64,000 nt of DNA, taken from contig NZ_MSSV01000001.1 in assembly GCF_002150505.1 (NCBI RefSeq), forward strand, positions 372,001-436,000, given 5' to 3'. Under the pieces are notes generated by a model, which was not told the origin of the DNA, made no database searches, and was given only the letters and a program-made list of their open reading frames with translations. The position numbers and the translations under genes were made by a program. The DNA is from Algoriphagus ratkowskyi. GTDB taxonomy: Bacteria; Bacteroidota; Bacteroidia; Cytophagales; Cyclobacteriaceae. Positions 35,530 through 44,696 of the stretch are shown piece by piece (position 1 is the first letter of the stretch; each line of letters opens with the position of its first letter).

Positions 35530-36468
35530 ATGGCATCTAAAAAGAATTCTTGGCCGGTATTTCAATTTGAAGAAAATAAAGATACCATTTATCTCTTGCA
35601 TCAGTGGACACAAATCGTGGGCAAAGTTCGGCTCAAAAAATCTCCCTGGCAAAATCACTCCTGGCACGTGGCCTTGTATGTGGATGCGCAGGGTTTGAGT
35701 ACAGGGAATATCCCCTATGATGGTGGTCTCTTTGACATCAGGTTTGATTTTATTAATCATGAATTGCGGATTAAAACTAGCAATGGTACTCGAGATCGCT
35801 TTGCATTGGGAGGGCAGACAGTAGCTAGCTTTTATGAACATTTGATGGAAAAGCTTAAGTTTTTAGGTATAGCTGTGAAAATTCATGAAAGCCCCAATGA
35901 AATTGCTGATCCTATTCCATTTCATAAAAACAAAAAGAGGCTGATATACCAAGCCAATGCGGCACAAAGCCTTTGGAAAACCTTAGTCCAAATTCAAAAG
36001 GTGTTTGGTGTTTTCAGAACCAAATTCACAGGCAAAAATAGCCCAATCCACTTTTTCTGGGGATCTTTTGATCTGGCTTACACACGTTTTTCTGGAAATA
36101 AAGCTCCAGCGTTTTCTGGACAAGTTCCCAATATCCCTTTATCTGTCATGCAGGAAGCCTATTCCCACGAAGCATTTAGTGTAGGATTTTGGCCAGGAAG
36201 TGAAGAATTCAAAACACCGATTTTTTATGCTTATTGTTATCCAAATTTTCCTGATTTTCAGAAGGCTAACATTTCTCCAGATAAAGCCTATTGGAGCCAA
36301 GACATGGGTGAATTTATGCTGAACTACGAAGACGTCTGCAAATCCTCCGATCCGTCAAACACACTTCTTGAATTTCTACAAAGCACCTATGAAGCCGCCG
36401 CCACAGCCGGAAATTGGAATCGTGAGGACTTAGACTGCGATTTTTCGGAGTTTGACCAAAATAAATAG
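35530..36468 (+). CDS. DUF5996 family protein
   Basis: The ATG at 35530 is chosen over the TTG at 35509. The protein (about 312 residues) has W/H-rich motifs seen in DUF5996: WHVALYVDAQGLSTGNIPY, FDIRFDFINHELRI, PIHFFWGSFDLAYTRFSG, and EAFSVGFWPGSEEF followed by FYAYCYP. The family has no assigned function. No signal peptide or membrane helix is seen. It lies 8 bases before the flavin monooxygenase gene, so they probably share a transcript. Confidence 0.82.
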   Translation: MASKKNSWPVFQFEENKDTIYLLHQWTQIVGKVRLKKSPWQNHSWHVALYVDAQGLSTGNIPYDGGLFDIRFDFINHELRIKTSNGTRDRFALGGQTVASFYEHLMEKLKFLGIAVKIHESPNEIADPIPFHKNKKRLIYQANAAQSLWKTLVQIQKVFGVFRTKFTGKNSPIHFFWGSFDLAYTRFSGNKAPAFSGQVPNIPLSVMQEAYSHEAFSVGFWPGSEEFKTPIFYAYCYPNFPDFQKANISPDKAYWSQDMGEFMLNYEDVCKSSDPSNTLLEFLQSTYEAAATAGNWNREDLDCDFSEFDQNK

Positions 36469-36476
36469 ACAACCGA

Positions 36477-37823
36477 ATGAAGCAAAGAATCGCAGTAATA
36501 GGAGTCGGGCCATCTGGAATCACAGCATTGAAAAATCTTGTGGACCAAGGGTTGGAAGTGGTTGCGTTTGATCGGAATAGTGAAGTTGGAGGCAATTGGA
36601 TTTACTCAGATGAGGAAAGTCATTCGAGTGTTTTCGAGACTACGCATATCATTTCTTCTAAAACCCTCTCTCAATACGCCGATTTTACGTTCGATGATTT
36701 CGACCCTACCGTTTCAGATTATCCTTCGCATGATGAGTTGAGGAATTATTTCCAGGCTTACGCCAACAAGTTTAATCTCTATCAATTCATTCAATTTGAC
36801 ACCCTAGTCGTTCACTGTGAACTACTCGATAAAGGCACTTGGGAAGTAACTATAGAAAAAGGAGGAGTACGAAAAGCTGAGAGATTCTCACAATTAGTGG
36901 TTTGCAATGGACATCATTGGAAACCAAGATACCCTGACTATCCGGGAGAATTTACTGGAGAGTTTATCCACTCTCACAATTTTAAGAAAGCAGCCCCATT
37001 TGCAGGAAAGAGAGTATTAGTCATCGGAGGTGGAAATTCTGCCTGCGATGTAGCGGTTGAGACGAGTCGCGTATCGGCCAAAACTGCGATTTCTTGGCGA
37101 AGAGGTTACCGGATTGTTCCTAAATTCTTTTTTGGAAAACCTACCGATGTAGTTGCTGAAGGAACTAAGTGGCTACCAATTAAAATAAGGACACTCTTCA
37201 GCCAAATCTTGCTGAGAATCATGCTTGGTGACAATAAACTTTACGGTCTTCGTCCTATCACAAATAATTTCGGCTCTCTTCACCCTACGATTAATGATGA
37301 GTTGCTGCATAAAATCCGCCATGGAAAAGTAAAGCCAAGGTTGGATATAAAGCGATTTGAGGGGAAAAAAGTTATTTTTGAAGATGGGAAGGAAGAGGAG
37401 TTTGATACCATTGTAGCTTGCACCGGCTACTGGTTGAGTCATCCGTTTTTTGATAAAAATCTGATTAATTATTCTGATGGACCAGTTCCGCTTTGGCTAA
37501 AGATGTTCCATCCCACTATTTCCAATCTCTATTTTATAGGCATGTTTCAGCCGCTGGGATGTATCTGGCCAGGAGCCGAGCTTCAGAGTAAATTGATGGC
37601 GCAGGAATTAGGTGGGAAGTGGAAAAGACCCGAAAACATAGCAGCTCTTTGTCAGAAGGAAATGGCAGACCCACATTATAAACAAATCAATACGCCTAGG
37701 CATACGATCACGGTTGATTTTCATCTTTTTGTAAAAGAACTTAAACAGCATTTACCAAAAAATTATCTGTCTAAAGTTTCTATGGCCAAAAGGCAAGAGA
37801 AGGAATTAAATCATTCGCAATGA
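36477..37823 (+). CDS. Flavin-containing monooxygenase-like NAD(P)H oxidoreductase
   Basis: FAD motif GVGPSG near residues 8-13 with FDRNSEVGGNW, the second Rossmann motif VLVIGGGNSACDVAVE, and the mid-protein FIHSHNFKKAAPF fit FMO-like or Baeyer-Villiger type enzymes; the FMO fingerprint is only partly kept. A late CTGYWLSHPF matches the ATG-like motif. The substrate is unknown. Its TGA overlaps the ATG of the next gene, so a three-gene run with a serine hydrolase and a permease follows with translational coupling. Confidence 0.85.
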   Translation: MKQRIAVIGVGPSGITALKNLVDQGLEVVAFDRNSEVGGNWIYSDEESHSSVFETTHIISSKTLSQYADFTFDDFDPTVSDYPSHDELRNYFQAYANKFNLYQFIQFDTLVVHCELLDKGTWEVTIEKGGVRKAERFSQLVVCNGHHWKPRYPDYPGEFTGEFIHSHNFKKAAPFAGKRVLVIGGGNSACDVAVETSRVSAKTAISWRRGYRIVPKFFFGKPTDVVAEGTKWLPIKIRTLFSQILLRIMLGDNKLYGLRPITNNFGSLHPTINDELLHKIRHGKVKPRLDIKRFEGKKVIFEDGKEEEFDTIVACTGYWLSHPFFDKNLINYSDGPVPLWLKMFHPTISNLYFIGMFQPLGCIWPGAELQSKLMAQELGGKWKRPENIAALCQKEMADPHYKQINTPRHTITVDFHLFVKELKQHLPKNYLSKVSMAKRQEKELNHSQ

Positions 37824-38950
37824 AAGTAAAGGCTCAAAAAATCAGACATGTACTAGTTCTGCTGATTCTGTGGGCGATAGGTTTTTTGGCTTGGGAGTGG
37901 TGGTATAGTTTTCCAAAGGTCACCCTTGCGAAGATTGCGCCTGAGGAAAATTTGCATGGAAAAATTGATTCTATACTCTACCAAGCGATTACTGACTACA
38001 GACTTCCAAGTCTTTCTTTGGCAGTGGTCCTAGATGGCAAAGTTTCCTATTTGAATGCGATTGGATATGAGGATTTGCAGACAAAAAAGCTGCTTACTAT
38101 TGATACCCCAATTCTGGTGGCTTCAGTGTCCAAAATATTTACTGCTCTAGGCGTTGCTAGCGTGTTTCAAGACAAAGGGATCACTGCGCAAGATTATGTT
38201 CGATTGCTAGATAGCGATGCTAGAGGAGATAGTACCATGCTCGACAGTCTTACTTATCACCGCCTTTTAACTCATCAATCGGGACTTCGTGATAAGAATT
38301 TTTCAGAGATGATTTTCTCTTTTTCAAAATCTCAAAGCTTGCAAGACTGGGGAGCAGATTTTTTGAAAAATGGCAATAAATTTCAAACTGGATCAGTAAC
38401 CTATTCTTATGCTGATACTAACTTCGACTTACTTGGATATTTGCTAAGTCGATCAGAAAATCTCCCCTTTGATTCGATTATCCAAACAAGTGTTTTGACC
38501 CCATCAGGAATGGTGAATTCTAGGTTTATAAACAGCTGGCCGTTGGAGGGAAATGGACTTACTGGTTATCAGCGAACCTTTCTTTGGAAAAGATTGGAAC
38601 CAAAGCGGATTAGGTTCCGAATATTTCCGTCCCCTTCCTCTGGTTTGCTCACCACCACCAAAGACATGAGTTTGGCGCTGATTCACCTTCTCAGAGGAGA
38701 AATGGGAATATATCATAAAGCTCTGGACTGGCTTTCAGCTGGAGAAACCGAGGCGCCTTTAAGTTTCCAAAAAAGGCAAATAAATGGGGCCGAATGGATC
38801 GGTCATTTTGGAGGACAGGCTGGATATTCTAGTCTTCTTTTTTATTCGAAAGAGGTAGAAATGGGAATTTTTCTGTTTGCTAATGTCAATGACGACGAGA
38901 ATTTTCGGGTTGAAATTGCTAACCAAGTCATCTCAGCTATTTCTCAATGA
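37820..38950 (+). CDS. Serine hydrolase, beta-lactamase / class C penicillin-binding fold
   Basis: A single N-terminal membrane helix (VLVLLILWAIGFLAWEWWY) anchors a periplasmic domain with the Ser-x-x-Lys motif in SVSKIF, YSYADTNFDLLG in the position of the Tyr motif, and GHFGGQAGYSS in the position of the third box. It resembles transpeptidase-like esterases rather than resistance beta-lactamases. Start and stop overlap the neighbours (ATGA at both ends), so it is coupled to the monooxygenase and permease. Confidence 0.87.
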   Translation: MKVKAQKIRHVLVLLILWAIGFLAWEWWYSFPKVTLAKIAPEENLHGKIDSILYQAITDYRLPSLSLAVVLDGKVSYLNAIGYEDLQTKKLLTIDTPILVASVSKIFTALGVASVFQDKGITAQDYVRLLDSDARGDSTMLDSLTYHRLLTHQSGLRDKNFSEMIFSFSKSQSLQDWGADFLKNGNKFQTGSVTYSYADTNFDLLGYLLSRSENLPFDSIIQTSVLTPSGMVNSRFINSWPLEGNGLTGYQRTFLWKRLEPKRIRFRIFPSPSSGLLTTTKDMSLALIHLLRGEMGIYHKALDWLSAGETEAPLSFQKRQINGAEWIGHFGGQAGYSSLLFYSKEVEMGIFLFANVNDDENFRVEIANQVISAISQ

Positions 38951-40281
38951 AGCTTTCTTTTCCACATCCCATCATCATTCTATTAGGGTTTATAATTCTA
39001 GCTGGACTCTCTACATATTTTATCCATTCAGGTTCATTTGATCGTGTTTTAGATGAGGAAACCGGGAGAGAGATTGTCGTTCCGGGTAGTTTCAGAGAAG
39101 TTGAAGATATAAATGTTGGGGCCTATGACATTTTGCTGTCCATACCTGCGGGTATCATAGATCGGGCTGATTTGGTGGTTTTGATATTGCTTCTGGGTGG
39201 CGCTTTTTACGTGATTGAAAAGACTGGTGCACTGCAAGTTGGGATTGAGTCTATGATCTATCAATTCAGAAATAAGCCTTTTTTGCTCTTTTATTTGCTG
39301 GGATTTATTTGTTCAATTTGCGGAGGAATTTTTTATATGTCTGAGGAGTTCATTGGCTTGATTCCAATTTTTATTCTTTTGGCGAAAAAAACGAATTATG
39401 ATCTACGCGCCATCCTTTCCATAGGAGTAGGTTCTGCGATGATAGGAGCCGCTTTTTCACCATTCAATCCTTTTGGGTCCTTGATTGCCATGAAAATTGC
39501 ACAAGTGGATCCGGTTGAAGAGATTACTTTTAGAATGATCTTTTTCGGATTGGCTGTCTTTATCTGGATAGCTTATCATATCAGAAATGGTAAATTAAAA
39601 TCCGAAATACTATCATCCACGGAAATCAAAAAGGTAAGTATATCTCTGAGGCATCGCCTGATCCTTTCCCTCACCACCATCGGAATTGGGCTGATGATCT
39701 GGGGAGTTGCTGTACAAGGTTGGGATTACAATCAAATGAGTGCAATGTTTTTAGTGATAGGCTTTAGCTGTGGGATGATTGGTGGTTTGGGACTAAATGA
39801 AACAGCCCGAACATTTTCCGCAGGCTTTTCAGAAATGATTTTTGCTGGGGTAATCATCGGCTTAGCCCAAGCCATTTACCTGATATTACAGCAAGGAATG
39901 GCAATAGATCCGATTATCCATACGCTTCTTCAACCGCTAGAATCTCTTCCTAGGCAAATCGCCAGCATTGGTCTATATCTTTCACAGGCAATCATCCATA
40001 TTCCTGTTCCTAGCACTTCTGGCCAGGCAGTTTTGACAATGCCGCTGGTGATACCGTTAACTGACCTTCTGGGGATGTCTCGAGAAATAGCTGTATTATC
40101 CTTTCAGTATCCCTCAACGCTGATGGATATGGTAACGCCTACCAATGGAACAATCCTAGCTATTTTGGCTGCCGCTGATATAAAATTCAACGATTGGTTT
40201 GCGTATGTTTGGAAATCTTGGCTATTAATCTTCGGCTTAGGTTTGATTGCGGTAATTATCGCCTTATTTTCGATCGCTTAA
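38947..40281 (+). CDS. YfcC/DcuC-like ion transporter superfamily permease
   Basis: About twelve hydrophobic helices in 444 residues, with SFPHPIIILLGFIILAGLSTYFI at the start, then GGIFYMSEEFIGLIPIFI and SAMIGAAFSPFNPFG, typical of YfcC-type permeases, and a C-terminal repeat with IPVPSTSGQAVLTMPLVIPL. Members move amino acids or C4-dicarboxylates; the substrate is uncertain. It is the last of the three overlapping genes; the aldo/keto reductase follows 23 bases later. Confidence 0.85.
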   Translation: MKLSFPHPIIILLGFIILAGLSTYFIHSGSFDRVLDEETGREIVVPGSFREVEDINVGAYDILLSIPAGIIDRADLVVLILLLGGAFYVIEKTGALQVGIESMIYQFRNKPFLLFYLLGFICSICGGIFYMSEEFIGLIPIFILLAKKTNYDLRAILSIGVGSAMIGAAFSPFNPFGSLIAMKIAQVDPVEEITFRMIFFGLAVFIWIAYHIRNGKLKSEILSSTEIKKVSISLRHRLILSLTTIGIGLMIWGVAVQGWDYNQMSAMFLVIGFSCGMIGGLGLNETARTFSAGFSEMIFAGVIIGLAQAIYLILQQGMAIDPIIHTLLQPLESLPRQIASIGLYLSQAIIHIPVPSTSGQAVLTMPLVIPLTDLLGMSREIAVLSFQYPSTLMDMVTPTNGTILAILAAADIKFNDWFAYVWKSWLLIFGLGLIAVIIALFSIA

Positions 40282-40304
40282 TCAACTAATCAAACCTAAA
40301 ATAA

Positions 40305-41324
40305 ATGGATATCAACGAGCATTCCCCACTTTTACCTTATCAGCCTGCGACTGACCGTTATCATCAGATGAAGTACCGTAGATGCGGAAATAGTGGTCTA
40401 GTTCTGCCAGAAATCAGTCTGGGCTTATGGCATAATTTCGGTCACAATGCGGATTTTACTTTGGGTAGATCCATTCTTCGTAGAGCGTTTGACCTCGGAA
40501 TTTGTCATTTTGATCTTGCAAATAATTATGGACCTCCATTCGGTTCTGCTGAAGAAAATTTTGGCAGAATGATGAAAAAGGACTTCTCATCTTTAAGAGA
40601 TGAATTAATTATCTCTTCCAAAGCCGGCTGGGATATGTGGCCTGGGCCTTATGGGAATTATGGATCTAAAAAATATTTGGTTGCTAGTTGTGACCAAAGT
40701 TTGAAGCGGATGGGCTTGGATTATGTGGATATTTTCTATCATCACAGACCAGATGCAGAAACTCCACTAGAGGAAACTATGGGAGCGCTTGATCTTCTCG
40801 TAAGACAAGGAAAGGCACTTTATGTGGGTATTTCTCAGTACTCTGCAGAGGATACTGCTAAAGCTTACGCAATTCTAGAGCGACTAGGTACACCACTTTT
40901 GATTCATCAACCGAGATATTCAATGATTGATCGTTGGGTGGAAAATGGCCTGATGGATGTGCTGGGAGAAAAAGGTGTTGGAAGTATTGCATTTTCACCT
41001 CTCGAGCAAGGGCTGCTTACCGATAAATATCTTAAAGGAATTCCTGCAGATTCCCGTGCTGCTAAAGATGGTAGATACTTGAAAGCTGAACAGATTTCTG
41101 ATGAAAAGATCAGCATGATTTCAAAGCTGAATGACATTGCTATCGGTAGGGGGCAGACTCTAGCGCAGATGGCAATTGCATGGTTGCTGAAAGATCAGCG
41201 AATAACTTCAGTTTTGGTAGGTGTCTCCAAACCTGAGCAACTGGATGACAATGTAGCTGCTGTAAAGAATTCTGTTTTCAATGCAGAGGAAGTCACTACT
41301 ATCAGAGGAATCCTAGGAGCTTGA
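40305..41324 (+). CDS. Aldo/keto reductase (YghZ/L-glyceraldehyde 3-phosphate reductase type)
   Basis: TIM-barrel reductase with MKYRRCGNSGLVLPEISLG, the catalytic Asp and Tyr in HFDLANNYGPPFGSAE, Lys in IISSKAGW, His in YHHRPD, and an NADPH-binding tail ITSVLVGVSKPEQLDDN. The block GPPFGSAEENFG and the segment MWPGPYGNYGSKKYL match the E. coli YghZ group (aldehyde detoxification, including methylglyoxal). The last codons overlap the MFS gene start. Confidence 0.9.
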   Translation: MDINEHSPLLPYQPATDRYHQMKYRRCGNSGLVLPEISLGLWHNFGHNADFTLGRSILRRAFDLGICHFDLANNYGPPFGSAEENFGRMMKKDFSSLRDELIISSKAGWDMWPGPYGNYGSKKYLVASCDQSLKRMGLDYVDIFYHHRPDAETPLEETMGALDLLVRQGKALYVGISQYSAEDTAKAYAILERLGTPLLIHQPRYSMIDRWVENGLMDVLGEKGVGSIAFSPLEQGLLTDKYLKGIPADSRAAKDGRYLKAEQISDEKISMISKLNDIAIGRGQTLAQMAIAWLLKDQRITSVLVGVSKPEQLDDNVAAVKNSVFNAEEVTTIRGILGA

Positions 41325-42511
41325 AGTCCCAACTAACATCTCGAAGTGCCCTGATTTTGATCGTTATTGCTCAATTTTTGGGCACTTCGTTGTGGTTTGC
41401 AGGGAATGCTGTGGTTCCTGAAATCAGCCAGCTCCTTAATAATCCAGGAATTTTGGCTACCATAACTACTGCAGTGCAATTGGGTTTTATAGTAGGGACA
41501 CTTCTTTATGCATTTTTATCAATCCCAGATCGCTTTTCACCCAGCGATGTTTTCTTTTTTAGTTCAGTTTTAGCAGCAGGATTCAATCTTCTGATAGTCG
41601 TTTTACCCATGCACTTGACCATGATTGTGGTTTGTAGATTTATGGTTGGTTTTTTTCTAGCTGGAATTTATCCTGTGGGAATGAAGATCGCATCTGACTA
41701 TTTTCAAAAAGGCTTAGGAACTGCTTTAGGGTTTTTGGTAGGTGCATTAGTTATGGGTACTGCTTTTCCTCATCTCCTGAAAGGATTGGATCTGAATTTC
41801 TCATGGAAGATCGTGCTCTGGTGTACTTCCGGTTTGGCATTAATTGGTGGAGCCATAGTAGGGTTATTTGTGCCCGATGGCCCCTTTCATAAATTCAATT
41901 TAAAATTTGATCTGAGTTTAATACCTAGACTTTCAAAGATCAAAGCATTAAAAAGTGCTGCTTCCGGCTATTTTGGGCATATGTGGGAGCTTTATACCTT
42001 TTGGGCTTTTGTCCCGGTTCTGATAGTTTTTTTCAGAGGGTCAGAGACAATGGATTCAAGTGATAGTTTACTTTCATTTATTGTCATAGCCATAGGAGGC
42101 CTTTCTTGTGCCGTAGGGGGAATTATAGCTGAACGAATAGGCAGTAAAAAAGTCGCTCATTTCGCACTAGTAGGCTCAGGGATTTGCTGTGCTTTAACAT
42201 TGTTAGTAGGTGGATTGCCAAGTTGGATTTGGGTTGGTTTGCTTCTAATCTGGGGGATACTTGTGATTGCTGATTCGCCTCAATTTTCTACGCTTGTCGC
42301 TCAAAGTGTTCCTGCTGAATACAGAGGAACGGCACTGACTCTGGTGAATTCTATGGGATTTGCCATTTCTATTGTAAGCATACAGTTAGCTCAATTTCTT
42401 TTAAAATGGCTTCAAATTGATCAGGTCTTAGCGCTTTTGTTTATTGGGCCATTGCTAGGGATTGTATTGTTTAAGGCATTTGATAAAGGGAAGACGGTAG
42501 TTAAGGTGTGA
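41321..42511 (+). CDS. MFS transporter
   Basis: A TTG start overlapping the upstream stop is chosen because it restores the first helix (ALILIVIAQFLGTSLWFAGNAVV). Some eleven to twelve hydrophobic helices follow, with an MFS-like loop (SIPDRFSPSD) between helices 2 and 3. The protein has no recognised substrate motif. Coupling to an aldo/keto reductase suggests import or export of a small carbonyl or sugar compound, which is only an inference. Confidence 0.87.
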   Translation: MKSQLTSRSALILIVIAQFLGTSLWFAGNAVVPEISQLLNNPGILATITTAVQLGFIVGTLLYAFLSIPDRFSPSDVFFFSSVLAAGFNLLIVVLPMHLTMIVVCRFMVGFFLAGIYPVGMKIASDYFQKGLGTALGFLVGALVMGTAFPHLLKGLDLNFSWKIVLWCTSGLALIGGAIVGLFVPDGPFHKFNLKFDLSLIPRLSKIKALKSAASGYFGHMWELYTFWAFVPVLIVFFRGSETMDSSDSLLSFIVIAIGGLSCAVGGIIAERIGSKKVAHFALVGSGICCALTLLVGGLPSWIWVGLLLIWGILVIADSPQFSTLVAQSVPAEYRGTALTLVNSMGFAISIVSIQLAQFLLKWLQIDQVLALLFIGPLLGIVLFKAFDKGKTVVKV

Positions 42512-42727
42512 CATAAATAAAACCTTCCATTTTTATTCTTCTTACTCAGCCTGGAAACATATTTTCCTCCTCAATCCCAGCCTTGCATGCTGGCCTTTGA
42601 TAATTTAGACTGTCAGCCTCATGCCTACTTAGAGATGAGGGTCATCATTCATATTATTCGTTAATAAGAAATTCTGTAAGTGAAAGTGCCCTAGTGAAGC
42701 TGAAGAGCTCCGTGCTCTAGGCGATTT

Positions 42728-42756
42728 AAAAAAAAAGCCAATCCATGTGGATTGGC
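42728..42756 (-). terminator. Intrinsic terminator of the DUF4097/barrel operon
   Basis: A perfect 8-bp stem, GCCAATCC with GGATTGGC, and a tetraloop ATGT are followed on the minus strand by nine T residues. It lies 22 bases past the DUF4097 stop. The 216 bases between it and the MFS gene show no recognisable feature. Confidence 0.9.
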
Positions 42757-42778
42757 CTGTTAAAATCCTTAAGGCTTA

Positions 42779-43708
42779 TTAATTTTCGATAGTGATATTT
42801 CCGGAGGAGATGGATCCTTTCACCCATTTAGAAGAATCGTTGTTGATTTCAAGGTTTTTACCTGTGTTGATTCCTCCCACTTTAACATTACCTGAAGATG
42901 CTTTCAGGGAGAAATTGTAGTCTTTTAGGTCAGAAGGAGTCTGGATTTTGAAATTACCAGAAGTACCATTGAAATTCGTGTTTCCGCTCAAACCGGCATT
43001 GGTAGCCCGGATGTTTCCTGAGGTAAATTTCATAGCACCCAAAGAACCAATATTACTCAATTTGGCATTGCCTGAGGTAATTGAGACGCTAAGTTCACCT
43101 TTCACTCGATCTGCTGTCAGAGATCCACTGGTAGATTGATAAGACACACCGCCGCCCACATTACTTATATCAACATTTCCAGAAGTGACACCAGCTTCTA
43201 CATCACCGGATACTTTATCAATAATAAGCGCTCCTGAACTCGCTTTGATATTCAAGTCTCCCGATATATTTGTCGCGGTGATTTTACCTGAAGAAACTCT
43301 TAGCGTGGTATTATCACCAACAACTTTGTCCACCGCTAAAGATCCGGATGAGTTTTTCATGTTTAAATCTATATTCATTGGTCCGCTGATTTTGATATAG
43401 CCTTTGCTGCTGGTCTTGCCCCAAGAGGAATTAGATGAACTCTGCTCATGAGAGATTTTTAGCACATCGCCTACAGTCACGAAGACGATATCCTGTTTCT
43501 CATTTGTTGATTCTAAGAAAGCTTCCACTTTTACCTCAGATCCCGAACCTCCGACAAAGGAAACGTCCAGCCAGCCGCCACTTACTTCGATAGCTTTGAT
43601 GTTAGAATAACTTTTATTGGTGTCTACCAATACTTTTTGCGCAAAGCTGACAATTGAGATCAGCATCATGGCTAATGCCAAGCTTGATTGTTTGATGAAA
43701 TTTTTCAT
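42779..43708 (-). CDS. DUF4097 beta-helix-like surface protein
   Basis: Signal peptide (LALAMMLISIVSFAQ), then a long beta region whose turns repeat a Ser/Thr-Ser-Gly motif every 20-25 residues: VSSGKITA, ASSGALII, VTSGNVDI, STSGSLTA, ITSGNAKL, FTSGNIRA, GTSGNFKI, ASSGNVKV and ISSGNITI. This is the DUF4097 (putative adhesin) pattern and predicts a right-handed beta-helix. It is the last gene of the ECF sigma operon and lies 12 bases after the first barrel gene. Whether it is surface-exposed or periplasmic is unknown. Confidence 0.87.
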   Translation of the reverse strand: MKNFIKQSSLALAMMLISIVSFAQKVLVDTNKSYSNIKAIEVSGGWLDVSFVGGSGSEVKVEAFLESTNEKQDIVFVTVGDVLKISHEQSSSNSSWGKTSSKGYIKISGPMNIDLNMKNSSGSLAVDKVVGDNTTLRVSSGKITATNISGDLNIKASSGALIIDKVSGDVEAGVTSGNVDISNVGGGVSYQSTSGSLTADRVKGELSVSITSGNAKLSNIGSLGAMKFTSGNIRATNAGLSGNTNFNGTSGNFKIQTPSDLKDYNFSLKASSGNVKVGGINTGKNLEINNDSSKWVKGSISSGNITIEN

Positions 43709-43720
43709 AGTTAGTTTTTT

Positions 43721-44521
43721 TTATCTGATAGTGACTCCAAAGCTTAATGCTTGGACTTCTGGGCCTAAGTTTTCTTGGAAGAGATTATTTAAATCGTAAT
43801 TAAAGAATAGTGTGACGTCGGCGACTCCAATTTCTGCCCGAGCTCCATAGCGCAAGTTTTCTACGTACATATTGGACTTTTCAAACTGCTTTTGCTTTTC
43901 GCCATTCACGTCGTCATACACGAATTTCCCTCGGCCACCAATCCTGAGGCCAGCATATCCGCCAAGTCCAAGTCTGAGCTTTTGATTATTGGTCAGGATA
44001 GTTGGCACTAACGTGAAGTTGAGGTAGGATGCTGAAATTTTGGATTTCGTGCCTGTGCCAGGCCCGGCAAACTCTTCCCAGACGATCCCTTCAGGAGTTT
44101 TTACGGCTATGAGACTTCTGTCTTCCAGTTTGAAATTGTACCAGTTCACCCCGATGCTGGAGTAAATTTGGAAGTTTTTTGAGACTTTGGTCTTACCTAA
44201 AACATTGATGGCATAGTACCAAGATCCCCATGGTTTCACTGTTGGCATTTGATCGGATGGAATTACTTGATTGATTCCGATTTCAGTGTCCAGTCCAGCC
44301 GTAAATCTACTTTTTTTGTGAATTTCACTGATTTCCACTTCGTCATTTTCCTGTATTTCGAGAATCCATTTACCATCATCTTGTTGTTTATAAGTCCACG
44401 AGTTCCCAAAAGCTGAGATGACTTTGCTTTTAGTGTAAATGACCGTGTCTGGTTCACCCTGAGCAAGAGCCTGGCTGATACAAAGGAAGAATAGTAATAG
44501 TGGTAGTAGGCTAGTTTTCAT
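43721..44521 (-). CDS. Outer-membrane beta-barrel protein (paralogue 1)
   Basis: Signal peptide (LLPLLLFFLCISQALAQ) and about 240 residues of amphipathic strands ending in LSFGVTIR. The sequence from WGSWYYAINVLG through ISASYLNFTLVPTIL and AGLRIGGRGKFVYDD parallels the next gene (WGSWEVGLNFMA, ISASYLTAMTLLEL, AGYRLGGQSKYVYRE), so the two barrels arose by duplication. It is in the sigma operon; the function is unknown. Confidence 0.82.
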   Translation of the reverse strand: MKTSLLPLLLFFLCISQALAQGEPDTVIYTKSKVISAFGNSWTYKQQDDGKWILEIQENDEVEISEIHKKSRFTAGLDTEIGINQVIPSDQMPTVKPWGSWYYAINVLGKTKVSKNFQIYSSIGVNWYNFKLEDRSLIAVKTPEGIVWEEFAGPGTGTKSKISASYLNFTLVPTILTNNQKLRLGLGGYAGLRIGGRGKFVYDDVNGEKQKQFEKSNMYVENLRYGARAEIGVADVTLFFNYDLNNLFQENLGPEVQALSFGVTIR

Positions 44522-44696
44522 TGTTTAAAAATTTTGAATCGAGCTTTTCATTTGTATACTTTTTCACCTAAATAAAAGAGCTAAATCAACTTACTGGACA
44601 GTAATCATTTCCATTGAAACTACTTCTGTTACCCGTCTATCCCCCAATCAAGCATGCAAATAAGTATATTGGCATTATCGCGGATAAACACAATCA

